A stretch of DNA of 35,660 bases from Lachnospiraceae bacterium (lineage in GTDB: Bacteria > Bacillota > Clostridia > Lachnospirales > Lachnospiraceae): the NCBI GenBank assembly GCA_030536455.1, contig JAUNPZ010000021.1, positions 1 to 35,660 of the forward strand, given 5' to 3'. The position numbers were made by a program, and so were the translations under genes. Numbering within the stretch: the first letter of the stretch is position 1; every line of letters starts with the position of its first letter. Of this stretch, positions 8,540-17,068 are shown piece after piece. The notes beneath the pieces were generated by a model that had not been told where the DNA came from, ran no database searches, and saw only the letters and a list, made by a program, of their open reading frames with translations.

Positions 8540-9277
8540 ATGTATGAACTTCTGATAGTCGATGATGAAGCAAACTCCCGCAATATCCTTGCTTCCTGTT
8601 TTCCATGGAATGAGCAGGGATTTCATATATGCGGTCAGGCAGACAGCGGCCGGGAGGCTCTGGAGCATTTAAAATCAAACACGGTGCATGTCGTTCTTAC
8701 CGATATCACCATGCCGGGTATGAACGGCATCGAGCTGGCAAAAACCATTTCCGAGTTTCCCTCCTCCACACGGCCCATGGTAGTCTTTCTCAGCGCTTAT
8801 GACGATTTTAAATTTGCACAGGATGCCATCCGCTATGGAGTGCGCTATTATGTTTTGAAGCCCACCAATTTTTCTGAACTGAAGGAAATTTTCGGAGCCG
8901 TAAAAAAGGAACTGGATGTGAAATACCAGCTTCAGCCAGATTTCTCTGACCGGCATTCCTCCGATGAAATCATACAGAAGGTTTTAACCTACTGCAGCGA
9001 AAACTACCAGGAAGGCTCCCTGTCTGCTCTGGCAGAATCTCTGTATATAAATCCTTCGTATTTAAGTCAGCTGATCAAGCAGAAAACATCCAAGACCTTT
9101 TCCGATCTGCTCAATGAAGCCCGGATGAAGCAGGCAGCCCTGTTTCTAAAAAATCCGTCCACCAAAATTTACAACGTCAGCACCATGATTGGTTATGTGA
9201 ACCCCAATAACTTTGCACGCGCCTTCAAGGCCTACTGGGGCGTTACCCCTACCGAATACCGAAACCATGAAAAATAA
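8540..9277 (+). CDS. YesN-like response regulator, receiver plus AraC-type DNA-binding domain
   Basis: A 245-residue regulator starting at the ATG at 8540, which has GAGGAGG before it (an upstream ATG at 8510 has no such site). The receiver domain has the acidic pair VDDE (residues 8-9), phospho-acceptor Asp 55 in VLTDITMPGMNG, and Lys 107 in VLKPTN. The C-terminal part (about 143-240) has two helix-turn-helix motifs of AraC type (ESLYINPSYLSQLIKQ and STMIGYVNPNNFARAFKAY, ending GVTPTEYR). The receiver and AraC domains are joined almost directly; many YesN proteins are about 500 residues with a long middle domain. The stop overlaps the kinase start by 11 nt. It probably activates the divergent uronide ABC operon. 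Confidence 0.92.
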   Translation: MYELLIVDDEANSRNILASCFPWNEQGFHICGQADSGREALEHLKSNTVHVVLTDITMPGMNGIELAKTISEFPSSTRPMVVFLSAYDDFKFAQDAIRYGVRYYVLKPTNFSELKEIFGAVKKELDVKYQLQPDFSDRHSSDEIIQKVLTYCSENYQEGSLSALAESLYINPSYLSQLIKQKTSKTFSDLLNEARMKQAALFLKNPSTKIYNVSTMIGYVNPNNFARAFKAYWGVTPTEYRNHEK

Positions 9278-11144
9278 TCTTCGATTTGAAAAATTAAACA
9301 AAAAATATCATTCTACTACAATACGCTTTTTTATCAGCAGCCTCCTCATAAACAGCCTTCTGATTCTGATTCCGCTTCTTCTGATTGGTCTGTACAGCAT
9401 TTTCCGTACCGCAAAGGAAAGCGCCCAGGCTGCTGAAAAAAAGGCATCTCTGATTTTAAACCAGGTAGACGATACCCTTGAGACCTTCTACACCCATGTA
9501 GACAATGCCTACCTGTTTTTTACTTCCAATCCCAGAGTAACACTGCAGTTAAAACAGGCATTTTCAGAAAAATCCTTAAGTCTGGATTCCATAAAGTCTG
9601 CGGAAAATATTTCACTGAATTTTCAAAATCTGATTTACACCGACGATTATCTGCAGAATATTTATGTTTATTTTCAGAACGACTATCACCGGATTTTTGC
9701 TCCGCTGCATGCCCGGCTGATTTCGATTTCCCCGGATACGGAGGCCCGGCTCATGTCCACTTATTACCACGCCGGCAGCGATGACGTATGGATGGAGCTG
9801 TCCGATGAGCCCCTGCTCTATTCCGAATATTCATCCTTAAATCTTCGAATCTGCAGAAAGCTGTACCGAAGAGCTACCGACGTGCAGAATGGACTGATTC
9901 TTTTCAGTTTTCATGCTGATAAACTGGAAAACAAGCTGCGAAGTCTTCTGGAATATGAAAATCAGCAGATTTTTCTTTTAAATTCCGATGGCAGTCTGGT
10001 GTGGCCGGACTCCCGGACTTTTTCAAAATCCGAGCTGCTTGCGCTTTCAAAGGAATTGTCCGATGCAGCGCCGGAAACAGCCTCTCCCGAAACGCCGGTA
10101 ACGGTGAATCGAAACTATAAGGAATATACCGCCACTTATCTCCACTCGCCCCGTTCCTATGGATTGTCCTATCTGCTGCTGACACCGAAAAATAAAATTT
10201 ACGAAACCACCATAAGCCTGACCAGTATGTATATTTTTATTACCCTGGTCTCCATCGGAATCGCATGCCTGCTCGCCTACTTAAAAACCAGGCACGATTA
10301 TAAATATCTCAGTAAAATCATTCAGGTTTTCAGTGCGCCTGAGGAGGTGATCCATAAGCATTCCCCTGCTCCGAAAGGGAACTCCAGCCCTTTTGAATAT
10401 ATTCTGCTGAACGTAATCCACCTTTTTATGGAACAGGATTATCTGAAGATACAGGATTCCGAAAAAGCAGCCAAACTGCAGCTTTCAAAAATGCAGGCGC
10501 TGCAGCACCAGATCAACCCCCATTTTCTTCACAATACCTTAAATAATATTTATTGGGAATCCGTGAAGCTGACCGGCTCCGAAAATCAGTGCAGCAAAAT
10601 GATATCAGATTTATCTGCTATTATGCGTTACTCGCTCAGCGACCCGCAGGAGGATGTCCCGGTCAGAAGTGAGCTTGATTATTTGCGAAAATATCTGGAT
10701 ATCATGAAGCTTCGGTATTCGGATAAGTTTCATGTGCAGTTTTATGCAGACGAAATCTGCCTGTCCTGCCCGATAAAAAAGATGCTGCTGCAGCCGCTGA
10801 CTGAAAATGCGATTTATCATGGAATCAAAGAAAAACCAGGGAAAGGACTTCTTTCCATTTCGGTACACCGGAAACATGACCGGCTTTACTTTCAGATTTA
10901 CGACACCGGAAACGGCATCCCTCCGGAAAAGCTGAAGCGCATCCAGGCGGATTTGAAAGAAAATCGTCTGAATACCAATGAACATATCGGACTGCTGAAT
11001 ACCAATTCCAGACTTGTTTTATCTTATGGCCCGGATTCGGAACTGCATATAAACAGTGTGTATCAGAAATTCACGGTAATATGGTTTTCCATTCCTCTGG
11101 CTTCCAGATCCAACACCGGAAACGATTCACATCCAGGCGTATAA
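9267..11144 (+). CDS. YesM-like sensor histidine kinase
   Basis: A membrane sensor of about 625 residues. The first membrane segment (FFISSLLINSLLILIPLLLI) is at about residues 17-40, followed by a roughly 270-residue extracellular sensing region, and a second segment (SMYIFITLVSIGIACLLAYL) is near 325. The phospho-acceptor region reads ALQHQINPHFLHNTLNNIYW with His at about 419. The ATPase domain follows, with LTENAIYHGI and DTGNGIPPEKL. The ATG at 9267 overlaps the regulator stop (ATGAAAAATAA), so the pair is translationally coupled. The signal is unknown; by position it should be an extracellular oligosaccharide handled by the divergent transporter, possibly sensed with the binding lipoprotein. 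Confidence 0.92.
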   Translation: MKNNLRFEKLNKKYHSTTIRFFISSLLINSLLILIPLLLIGLYSIFRTAKESAQAAEKKASLILNQVDDTLETFYTHVDNAYLFFTSNPRVTLQLKQAFSEKSLSLDSIKSAENISLNFQNLIYTDDYLQNIYVYFQNDYHRIFAPLHARLISISPDTEARLMSTYYHAGSDDVWMELSDEPLLYSEYSSLNLRICRKLYRRATDVQNGLILFSFHADKLENKLRSLLEYENQQIFLLNSDGSLVWPDSRTFSKSELLALSKELSDAAPETASPETPVTVNRNYKEYTATYLHSPRSYGLSYLLLTPKNKIYETTISLTSMYIFITLVSIGIACLLAYLKTRHDYKYLSKIIQVFSAPEEVIHKHSPAPKGNSSPFEYILLNVIHLFMEQDYLKIQDSEKAAKLQLSKMQALQHQINPHFLHNTLNNIYWESVKLTGSENQCSKMISDLSAIMRYSLSDPQEDVPVRSELDYLRKYLDIMKLRYSDKFHVQFYADEICLSCPIKKMLLQPLTENAIYHGIKEKPGKGLLSISVHRKHDRLYFQIYDTGNGIPPEKLKRIQADLKENRLNTNEHIGLLNTNSRLVLSYGPDSELHINSVYQKFTVIWFSIPLASRSNTGNDSHPGV

Positions 11145-11147
11145 TGC

Positions 11148-11187
11148 AAAAACAGCGATTCTCCCGCAAAAAAGAATCGCTGTTTTT
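11148..11187. terminator. Bidirectional terminator between the kinase gene and uvrA
   Basis: AAAAACAGCGATTCT pairs with AGAATCGCTGTTTTT around an about 10-nt loop. T-runs appear at the 3' side on both strands, so it can end transcription of the plus-strand kinase and of minus-strand uvrA, which converge here. Confidence 0.9.
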
Positions 11188-11214
11188 CTATTCTCTGAAT
11201 CTTGATTTCTTTTA

Positions 11215-14043
11215 TTACTTCTCCAGATACCGCTTCACATACTGCCCTGTATAAGACTGCGGGCACTCCGCCACTTCCTCCGGCGTTCCCCTGGCAATCA
11301 CGGTGCCGCCCCGGTCGCCGCCCTCCGGGCCCATGTCAATGATGTAATCGGCCGTCTTAATCACATCCAGATTATGCTCAATCACCAGAACGGTGTTACC
11401 GCCCTCCGTCAGCCGGTGCAGAATCTCAATCAGCTTATGCACATCGGCAAAATGCAGTCCGGTGGTCGGCTCGTCCAGAATGTAAATGGTCTTTCCCGTA
11501 CTCCGCTTGCTTAATTCCGTGGCCAGCTTGATTCGCTGGGCTTCGCCGCCGGACAGCTCGGTAGAGGGCTGTCCCAGTCTTACATAGGAAAGTCCCACAT
11601 CGTACAGGGTCTGAATCTTTCTGGCGATGGTCGGTACGTTCTCGAAGAACTTCAGCGCCTCCTCCACCGTCATATTCAGCACATCGTAAATGCTCTTTCC
11701 CTTATACTTCACTTCCAGCGTCTCCCGGTTGTACCGCCTGCCGCCGCAGACCTCGCAGGGCACATAAACGTCCGGCAGAAAATGCATCTCAATCTTGATG
11801 ATGCCGTCGCCGCTGCAGGCCTCGCACCGTCCGCCTTTTACATTAAAACTGAAGCGCCCCTTGGCGTAGCCTCTGGTCTTTGCATCGGTGGTGGCTGCAA
11901 ATAAATCACGAATCAGGTCGAACACGCCGGTATAGGTGGCCGGATTGGAGCGGGGCGTCCGCCCGATCGGGGACTGGTCGATGGCAATGACCTTATCCAG
12001 CTTTTCGATGCCCTCCAGACTGGCGTATCTGCCCGGAATGGTTCTGGCCCGATTCAGCTTCTTGGCCAGTACCTTATATAAAATCTCATTCACCAGCGAA
12101 CTTTTTCCGGAACCGGACACGCCGGTGATGCAGGTCATAATGCCCAGAGGGATATCTACATTCACCTTTTTTAAGTTATTTTCCGCCGCTCCCTTCACCC
12201 GCAGCCAGTCGGCCGGCGCCTTTCTCTCCTTCGGAACCGGGATCTGAATCCGACCGCTTAGGTAAGCTCCGGTGATGGATTCCGGACAGTTCATAATCTC
12301 CTCCGCCGTGCCCACTGCCACCACCTGGCCGCCGTGCTCACCCGCGCCGGGACCGATATCCACGATGCAGTCCGCTGCCCGCATCGTGTCCTCATCGTGC
12401 TCCACCACCAGCACGCTGTTTCCTAAATCCCGCAGATGAATCAGGGTTTTTAACAGCTTGTCATTATCCCGCTGGTGAAGGCCGATGCTTGGCTCATCCA
12501 GAATGTAGGCCACGCCCACCAGGCCGGAGCCGATCTGGGTCGCCAGACGGATTCGCTGGGCCTCGCCGCCGGACAGAGTGCCAGTGGCTCTGGAAAGCGA
12601 CAGGTAATCCAGCCCCACATCAATCAGGAAGGACACTCTGGCGCGGATTTCCTTCAGAATCGGCCCGCCGATGGCTTCCTGGGTCGGGGTCAGCGTCAGT
12701 CCGTCCACAAATTCACGGAACTTGACGATGGACATGCTGGTTGCTTCATAGATGTTCTTCCCGCCGACGGTCACTGCCAACGACTCTTTTTTCAGTCTCT
12801 GGCCCCGGCAGGCCGGACAGGGGGTAATCCGCATATAGCTTTCATACTCCGCCTTGGAGGTCTCGGAAAAGGTCTCCCGGTAACGGCGGTTCACATTCTC
12901 AATCAGGCCCTCAAAGGCCACATCGTAGACACCTTCGCCGCGCTGGCCCTTATAATGCACCTTGATTTCTTTCCCCTTTGTGCCGTAAAGCAGCACATCC
13001 TTAATCTCCTGGGGATAATCCTGGAACGGCGTGTCCAGGCTGAAATGATAGTTCTCCGCCAGCGCATCCAGGATTGCTCTGGTAAAGCTTCCCTTCGCCG
13101 CGCAGGACTGCCATCCCATCACCACAATCGCGCCCTGCAGAATGCTTAAGGACTGGTCCGGAATCATCAGGCCCTCGTCAAACTCCATCTTATAGCCTAA
13201 GCCGAAGCACTCCGGGCAGGCGCCGAATGGATTGTTGAAGGAGAAGCTTCTGGGCTCCACCTCCTCCACGCTGATGCCGCAGTCCGGACAGGAAAAGCTC
13301 TGGGAAAAACGCAGAGTCTGGTTTCCGGACACATCCACCAAAAGAAGTCCGCCGGACAGCGCCATCACATTCTCAATCGAATCCGTCATACGCTTCTCGA
13401 TGCCGGGGCGGATGACCAGACGGTCCACCACGATTTCGATGTTGTGCTTGATGTTCTTCTCCAGCTTAATCTCCTCGGAAAGCTCATACATGTTCCCGTC
13501 AATCCGTACCCGGACGTAGCCGCTCTTCTTGGCCTGCTCCAGCACCTTCACATGCTCGCCCTTCCGTCCCCGGACCACCGGAGCCAGAAGCTGTATCTTC
13601 GTCCGCTCCGGCAGCTCCAGAAGCTGGTCCACCATCTGGTCCACCGTCTGCTTCCGAATCTCCTTCCCGCACTTCGGACAGTGGGGAATACCGATTCTGG
13701 CATAGAGAAGCCTCATATAATCATAAATCTCCGTCACCGTGCCCACGGTCGAGCGCGGATTCCGGTTCGTTGATTTCTGGTCAATGGAAATGGCCGGGGA
13801 AAGCCCTTCGATGCTCTCCACATCCGGCTTCTCCATCTGTCCCAGGAACTGTCTCGCATAGGAGGACAAAGACTCCATATAGCGCCTCTGCCCCTCTGCG
13901 TAAATTGTATCAAAGGCCAGGGAAGACTTTCCCGAACCCGAAAGTCCGGTCAGCACCACCAGCTCATTTCTCGGAATATCTACTGAAATATTCTTTAAGT
14001 TGTGCTCATTCGCACCACGAATCTTGATATACTGCTTTGCCAT
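11215..14043 (-). CDS. uvrA: Excinuclease ABC subunit A
   Basis: Damage-recognition ATPase of nucleotide excision repair, acting as a dimer that loads UvrB on DNA. The full-length protein is 942 residues. It has two ABC modules: the first Walker A is GLSGSGKSS near the N-terminus ([11 protein letters not shown] for the second), and the signatures are [13 protein letters not shown] and [13 protein letters not shown]. Zinc-finger cysteines include [20 protein letters not shown] and CEVCGG. The interdomain DNA-binding region includes [15 protein letters not shown]. The ATG at 14043 follows AGAGGT. It sits alone, without uvrB in the window, has its own promoter at 14171-14199 and a LexA-like box, and converges with the sensor kinase gene. 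Confidence 0.98.
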   Translation of the reverse strand: MAKQYIKIRGANEHNLKNISVDIPRNELVVLTGLSGSGKSSLAFDTIYAEGQRRYMESLSSYARQFLGQMEKPDVESIEGLSPAISIDQKSTNRNPRSTVGTVTEIYDYMRLLYARIGIPHCPKCGKEIRKQTVDQMVDQLLELPERTKIQLLAPVVRGRKGEHVKVLEQAKKSGYVRVRIDGNMYELSEEIKLEKNIKHNIEIVVDRLVIRPGIEKRMTDSIENVMALSGGLLLVDVSGNQTLRFSQSFSCPDCGISVEEVEPRSFSFNNPFGACPECFGLGYKMEFDEGLMIPDQSLSILQGAIVVMGWQSCAAKGSFTRAILDALAENYHFSLDTPFQDYPQEIKDVLLYGTKGKEIKVHYKGQRGEGVYDVAFEGLIENVNRRYRETFSETSKAEYESYMRITPCPACRGQRLKKESLAVTVGGKNIYEATSMSIVKFREFVDGLTLTPTQEAIGGPILKEIRARVSFLIDVGLDYLSLSRATGTLSGGEAQRIRLATQIGSGLVGVAYILDEPSIGLHQRDNDKLLKTLIHLRDLGNSVLVVEHDEDTMRAADCIVDIGPGAGEHGGQVVAVGTAEEIMNCPESITGAYLSGRIQIPVPKERKAPADWLRVKGAAENNLKKVNVDIPLGIMTCITGVSGSGKSSLVNEILYKVLAKKLNRARTIPGRYASLEGIEKLDKVIAIDQSPIGRTPRSNPATYTGVFDLIRDLFAATTDAKTRGYAKGRFSFNVKGGRCEACSGDGIIKIEMHFLPDVYVPCEVCGGRRYNRETLEVKYKGKSIYDVLNMTVEEALKFFENVPTIARKIQTLYDVGLSYVRLGQPSTELSGGEAQRIKLATELSKRSTGKTIYILDEPTTGLHFADVHKLIEILHRLTEGGNTVLVIEHNLDVIKTADYIIDMGPEGGDRGGTVIARGTPEEVAECPQSYTGQYVKRYLEK

Positions 14044-14080
14044 CTTTGTACCTCTTCCGATTCCGTCCTCCGACGGAAGT

Positions 14081-14100
14081 CACGCACTTTTGTTCTTTCC
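14081..14100 (-). repeat. Copy of the guaA leader repeat in the uvrA leader
   Basis: The plus-strand sequence CACGCACTTTTGT followed by TCTTTCC matches 18 of 20 positions of the guaA leader unit at 1631-1650. It has the same orientation relative to the downstream gene. It lies about 40-60 nt upstream of the uvrA ATG, beside a small hairpin, TTCCGTC with GACGGAA (14061-14078). Confidence 0.55.
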
Positions 14101-14170
14101 GCTGACTGTCCGGCTGAAATGCAAAAGCTTTCTCAGCCCTCTCTTAGTCTGCCCTATTCAGGTAAGATTC

Positions 14171-14199
14171 AGTATATCATACTCATTTTTTATATTCAA
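14171..14199 (-). promoter_or_regulatory. uvrA promoter
   Basis: On the minus strand, TTGAAT (14199-14194) and TATACT (14176-14171) are 17 bp apart. The predicted leader is about 120 nt. Confidence 0.75.
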
Positions 14200-14206
14200 C
14201 TGTTTT

Positions 14207-14220
14207 CGAACAAATGTTTT
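14207..14220 (-). promoter_or_regulatory. Candidate LexA (SOS) box upstream of uvrA
   Basis: The plus strand reads CGAACAAATGTTTT. It fits the Gram-positive LexA pattern CGAAC-N4-GTTYG except for the last positions. It lies 7 bp upstream of the uvrA -35 hexamer. uvrA is a classical SOS gene, so LexA control is plausible but not shown. Confidence 0.5.
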
Positions 14221-14239
14221 TATATTGAATTGCCGTCCG

Positions 14240-14950
14240 CTATTGATACGGATATACATACACAAACTTAAATCCGTATGTCTTGGGTGCAAAGAATGGA
14301 AATAAAATCCGCAGCAGCCCTTTCGTCTGCACGGTCCGCGGATGCTCCAGCATACAGACATACTTTTTCCCGTCTATCCGTACCACCGGCTCCATGCCTT
14401 CATGGAGAAATTCCAGGGTCATTCCCTTCTGCCTGCAGTAAAGCTCCAGTTCCTTTGTAAACTCCTCCGGTTTCAGGATCGGCTCCTCCGGCTCAAACCA
14501 GAACGCGCAGTCCGGCAGGATATTCTTTCCTCTGGTGATGTAATCCCAGGCTGCATTGATAAAATGACTTCCCGCCTTCTCCTGTTTCTCAATCTCTTCC
14601 AGAATCTGCTCCGCATCCAGATTCTCAAGCTCCATCCGGCGCTTCATCAGCTCCTGGCACATGATTTCCATACCGCAGAGCTGCTCCTTCTCCTCCCGTA
14701 TCTCTTCCCTGCGAAGCTCCAGACAGGACTTAAAATCCAGTTCCCCGTCAAACACCATTTTCATGGTACGAAGAGATACTCCCAGCTTTCGCATCAGCTT
14801 AATCTGCATCAGCCGCTCCACCTGTTCCTCCCCGTAATCCCGGTACCGGTTTATCTTCTCCCGCTTTACCTGTAAAAGTCCCATCTCCTCATAAAACCGA
14901 ATGTTCTTGATGGTAATTCCCGTCAGCTCCTGTACTTCCTTGATTCTCAT
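14240..14950 (-). CDS. MerR family transcriptional regulator
   Basis: About 236 residues. The N-terminal winged helix is typical: [20 protein letters not shown] followed by [25 protein letters not shown] and [11 protein letters not shown] coiled helix (about 75-130, rich in Glu/Arg/Lys) should form the dimer. The C-terminal domain (about 135-236; [31 protein letters not shown]) was not recognised and is the likely effector-binding part. It lacks an obvious cysteine cluster for metals. The ATG at 14950 follows AAAAGGGGG and is preferred over the upstream ATG at 14968. Its own promoter has the 19-bp spacer typical of MerR targets, so autoregulation is likely. The signal is unknown. Confidence 0.88.
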   Translation of the reverse strand: MRIKEVQELTGITIKNIRFYEEMGLLQVKREKINRYRDYGEEQVERLMQIKLMRKLGVSLRTMKMVFDGELDFKSCLELRREEIREEKEQLCGMEIMCQELMKRRMELENLDAEQILEEIEKQEKAGSHFINAAWDYITRGKNILPDCAFWFEPEEPILKPEEFTKELELYCRQKGMTLEFLHEGMEPVVRIDGKKYVCMLEHPRTVQTKGLLRILFPFFAPKTYGFKFVYVYPYQ

Positions 14951-15012
14951 AAAATCCCCCTTTTCCACATGATTCCGAAAAAAGAACGGCGTTATCCTCT
15001 TTCGGTACCCGA

Positions 15013-15043
15013 ATCATACACCATCCAGCTTATGGAGAGTCAA
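15013..15043 (-). promoter_or_regulatory. MerR-type promoter with 19-bp spacer
   Basis: On the minus strand, TTGACT (15043-15038) and TATGAT (15018-15013) are 19 bp apart. The spacer contains a partial dyad, TCCA-N5-TGGA. Over-long spacers with a central dyad are the mark of promoters that MerR proteins untwist. The -35 overlaps the stop codon of the upstream kinase gene. Confidence 0.7.
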
Positions 15044-15651
15044 GGATTTTTATCAATCTGCTCTTTTATTTTCCTCAAAAGCCCTTCATAATCAACTTTT
15101 TTGAAATCTGTGGTATCTACTATGATTTTGCTGTCCCCGATGGAAAAGTTGTCCATTCCGCGTTCCGTAAAACCGTTTACAAATGCCTCATAGGACATCG
15201 GCGGAACCTCTCTTCTTTCCTTTTCCGGATAGCAGTCATTTACCACATGTCCCCGATGCCTCTCTGCGGTGCCGTTTCTTTCCACAAAGCGCTGATATAT
15301 GATTCTGTCATCTCCGGTCAGCAGAACGGTAATCCCATGATAGCCGTATTTACAAAGCAGCTTTTCCAATCCTTCTCTGGAGATATGCTCAAAATTATTT
15401 TCCAGTATAAACGGCAGCCCGCATTTCATATGCTGCTCCGCCATATAGTACATAATCTCCATGCTGGCAGTCCCAAGAGCCACCTTCTCTTTTCTGGAAT
15501 GAAAACCCACCGTATCATACATGATTTCCTTTATCTTATCCTTGGATATAACTGGAATTCCCAAATCCTTTGACAGCGCCTCTGCCATCACCGTCTTCCC
15601 CGACGCCGGAAGCCCCGCAACCAGAATACAATACATTTTCTTCTTATCCAT
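15040..15651 (-). CDS. P-loop kinase-like protein (AAA_33/zeta-toxin-like fold)
   Basis: A 203-residue soluble protein with a Walker A motif, GLPASGKT (residues 13-20), right after an initial beta strand (MYCILVA). An SKDKIKEIMYDTVG segment follows, resembling the substrate-side loop of small ATP-dependent kinases. Further along are LPFILENNFE, a likely Walker B-like strand, and an Arg-rich lid (RFVERNGTAERHRGH). It resembles the broad AAA_33/zeta-type kinase group (PF13671). The substrate is unknown, and no antitoxin-like gene lies beside it. The ATG at 15651 after GGAAGG is preferred over upstream starts. A terminator is not evident before the merR promoter, so some read-through into merR is possible. 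Confidence 0.7.
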   Translation of the reverse strand: MDKKKMYCILVAGLPASGKTVMAEALSKDLGIPVISKDKIKEIMYDTVGFHSRKEKVALGTASMEIMYYMAEQHMKCGLPFILENNFEHISREGLEKLLCKYGYHGITVLLTGDDRIIYQRFVERNGTAERHRGHVVNDCYPEKERREVPPMSYEAFVNGFTERGMDNFSIGDSKIIVDTTDFKKVDYEGLLRKIKEQIDKNP

Positions 15652-15680
15652 CCCCAAACCTTCCCTTCCCGTTTTTAAAC

Positions 15681-15709
15681 AGTATATCAAAAAAACCCAG
15701 TCCCATCAA
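15681..15709 (-). promoter_or_regulatory. Promoter of the P-loop kinase gene
   Basis: On the minus strand, TTGATG (15709-15704) and TATACT (15686-15681) are 17 bp apart. They lie about 30 nt upstream of the preferred ATG at 15651. Confidence 0.65.
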
Positions 15710-15720
15710 TCAAAGCCGCC

Positions 15721-15786
15721 CCAGACGCCAGACAGCAGACAGCAAGCAACAGGCACCAAACAGCAAACGCCAGACACCAAACACCG
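15721..15786. repeat. Low-complexity CAGACA/CACCAAACA tract
   Basis: Plus-strand sequence almost free of T (C, A and G). ACGCCAGACA occurs at 15725 and 15767, and CACCAAACA occurs at 15754 and 15775, with several CAGACAG or CAGCAA variants between. It is non-coding, lying between the kinase promoter and the terminator of the nucleoside transporter operon. It looks like slippage-generated simple sequence. Confidence 0.6.
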
Positions 15787-15790
15787 CATC

Positions 15791-15855
15791 AAAAAAAGAA
15801 CGGCTCTCTTTCATTCCATCATGGCACCGCCACACCAAAAGACATCCGTTCTTTT
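15791..15855 (-). terminator. Terminator downstream of the nucleoside ABC operon
   Basis: On the minus strand, AAAAGAACGG pairs with CCGTTCTTTT around an about 42-nt loop and is followed by a run of T. It lies about 230 nt past the last stop codon of the operon at 16085, after the inverted-repeat element. The long loop makes it weaker than a classical terminator. Confidence 0.55.
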
Positions 15856-15910
15856 CTTATTTTTATATCATGATATACAATTGAAATCCCTTACGCAAGC
15901 CAGCCCCCAG

Positions 15911-16048
15911 CAGGAAGTCCGCCGGTATTCTCACAGAAGACCGTGTGGAGACGCCGGTACTTAGGCGCGGTCCTTCACGCGCCTTATGTACCGCTGCGTC
16001 GGAACCGAGCGGGAGCGCGTCTGAAGGAGGATACCGGCGGACTTCCTG
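15911..16048. repeat. 138-nt element closed by a perfect 18-bp inverted repeat
   Basis: CAGGAAGTCCGCCGGTAT (15911-15928) is the exact reverse complement of 16031-16048. Inside is a long hairpin: CGGTAC then AGGCGCG, an 8-nt loop, CGCGCCT then GTACCG. A second bulged hairpin is TCTCACA with TGTGGAGA. A third weak one is TCGG with CCGA. The whole can fold as a multi-branched structure on either strand. It is GC-rich, non-coding (the short reading frames across it resemble nothing), and begins 37 nt past the stop of the nucleoside operon. It could be a REP or MITE-like dispersed element or a structured 3'-UTR RNA. Confidence 0.75.
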
Positions 16049-16084
16049 CGGACGGACACCGGCGGACGGGACAACCACCCAGAT

Positions 16085-17065
16085 TTAACGTTCCTCTCTA
16101 AAATACGGCAGTCCCAGGCTCTCCGGCGGCTGGTACTCCCTCTTCTTTCGGAAACTGGTAAAAATCAGCACGATAATCGTAACCAGATACGGCAGCATCT
16201 TAAAAATCTCCTGCATGCTCCGTCCCAATCCCGGAATATACAGATACAGGATATACAGTCCGCCGAACAGGATGGAACCCCAGATGGCATTCACCGGCTT
16301 CCACAGTGCAAAGATAACCAGCGCGATAGCAAGCCAGCCACGGTCGCCGAAGCCGTTGTTGGTCCAGGTTCCGCCGGAATACTCCATCACGAAATACAGT
16401 CCGCCAAGGCCGGCGATGCCGCAGCCTAAGCAGGTTGCCAGATATTTGTAGCGGGTCACGTTGATGCCGGCCGCATCTGCCGTTCCCGGATTCTCACCTA
16501 CCGCCCGCAGATTCAGTCCTCTTCTGGTTTTATTTAAGAAGAAGGATAATATCACAGCCAGTGCGATGGAAAGATAAGTCAGAAATCCGTAGGAAAACAG
16601 CACGTCTCCAATCACCGGGATGGAAGACAGCCCCGGAATGGGAGTCTTGAACGCATTGCCGGTGGTTGCCACGGAAATCTGGCCCACGCCGCCTGCAAGC
16701 TTGGACAGGGAGCCGCCGAAGAAGTTTCCAAAGCCCACGCCGAAGGTGGTCAGCGCCAGACCGGTTACATTCTGATTAGCCCGGAGGGAAATGGTCAGCA
16801 CCGAATAAATCAGGCCGCCCAGCACCGCGCACAAAAAGGCACAGGCAAAGGCAATCACCATGCCCACAAGGCCGCTTGGATTCTCCACCGACTTCTCATA
16901 AAAGAATGCGCCGGTCAGTCCGGCGATACCGCCCATGTACATGACGCCTGGGATTCCCAGGTTTAAGTTTCCGGATTTCTCCGTGATAATCTCGCCCAAG
17001 GCCCCGTAGAGGATTCCGATTCCCTGGGTAATGGCTTTTTGTAAAAAGATAATCAGTACGCCCAT
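16085..17065 (-). CDS. Nucleoside ABC transporter permease (YufQ/NupQ-like)
   Basis: A 326-residue permease of the BPD_transp_2 (branched-chain/ribose-type) family with 8-10 hydrophobic segments. The N-terminus, ITQGIGILYGALGEIITEKS followed by GNLNLGIPGVMYMGG, is characteristic of the second permease of BMP-type nucleoside importers. GLNLRAVGENPGTADAAGIN is the conserved cytoplasmic loop. The ATG at 17065 is 3 nt after the upstream permease stop, and the ribosome site AGGAGGG lies in the end of that gene. It is the last gene of the lipoprotein-ATPase-permease-permease operon, similar to nupNOPQ of Bacillus subtilis. Confidence 0.9.
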   Translation of the reverse strand: MGVLIIFLQKAITQGIGILYGALGEIITEKSGNLNLGIPGVMYMGGIAGLTGAFFYEKSVENPSGLVGMVIAFACAFLCAVLGGLIYSVLTISLRANQNVTGLALTTFGVGFGNFFGGSLSKLAGGVGQISVATTGNAFKTPIPGLSSIPVIGDVLFSYGFLTYLSIALAVILSFFLNKTRRGLNLRAVGENPGTADAAGINVTRYKYLATCLGCGIAGLGGLYFVMEYSGGTWTNNGFGDRGWLAIALVIFALWKPVNAIWGSILFGGLYILYLYIPGLGRSMQEIFKMLPYLVTIIVLIFTSFRKKREYQPPESLGLPYFREER

Positions 17066-17068
17066 CCT

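Noticed and set aside
12475..13149. 224-residue plus-strand frame inside uvrA
   Set aside because: Antisense shadow of a fully recognisable UvrA; frequent in GC-balanced genes.
15040..15651. Zeta-toxin of a toxin-antitoxin pair
   Set aside because: Only the general P-loop kinase fold is supported; no small antitoxin gene lies next to it.
15521..15964. 147-residue plus-strand frame overlapping the kinase gene and the low-complexity tract
   Set aside because: Antisense to a clear P-loop protein, and continues through simple sequence and a terminator.
15863..16078. 71-residue minus-strand frame across the inverted-repeat element
   Set aside because: It runs through the palindromic arms and hairpins, has no ribosome site, and its sequence resembles no protein.
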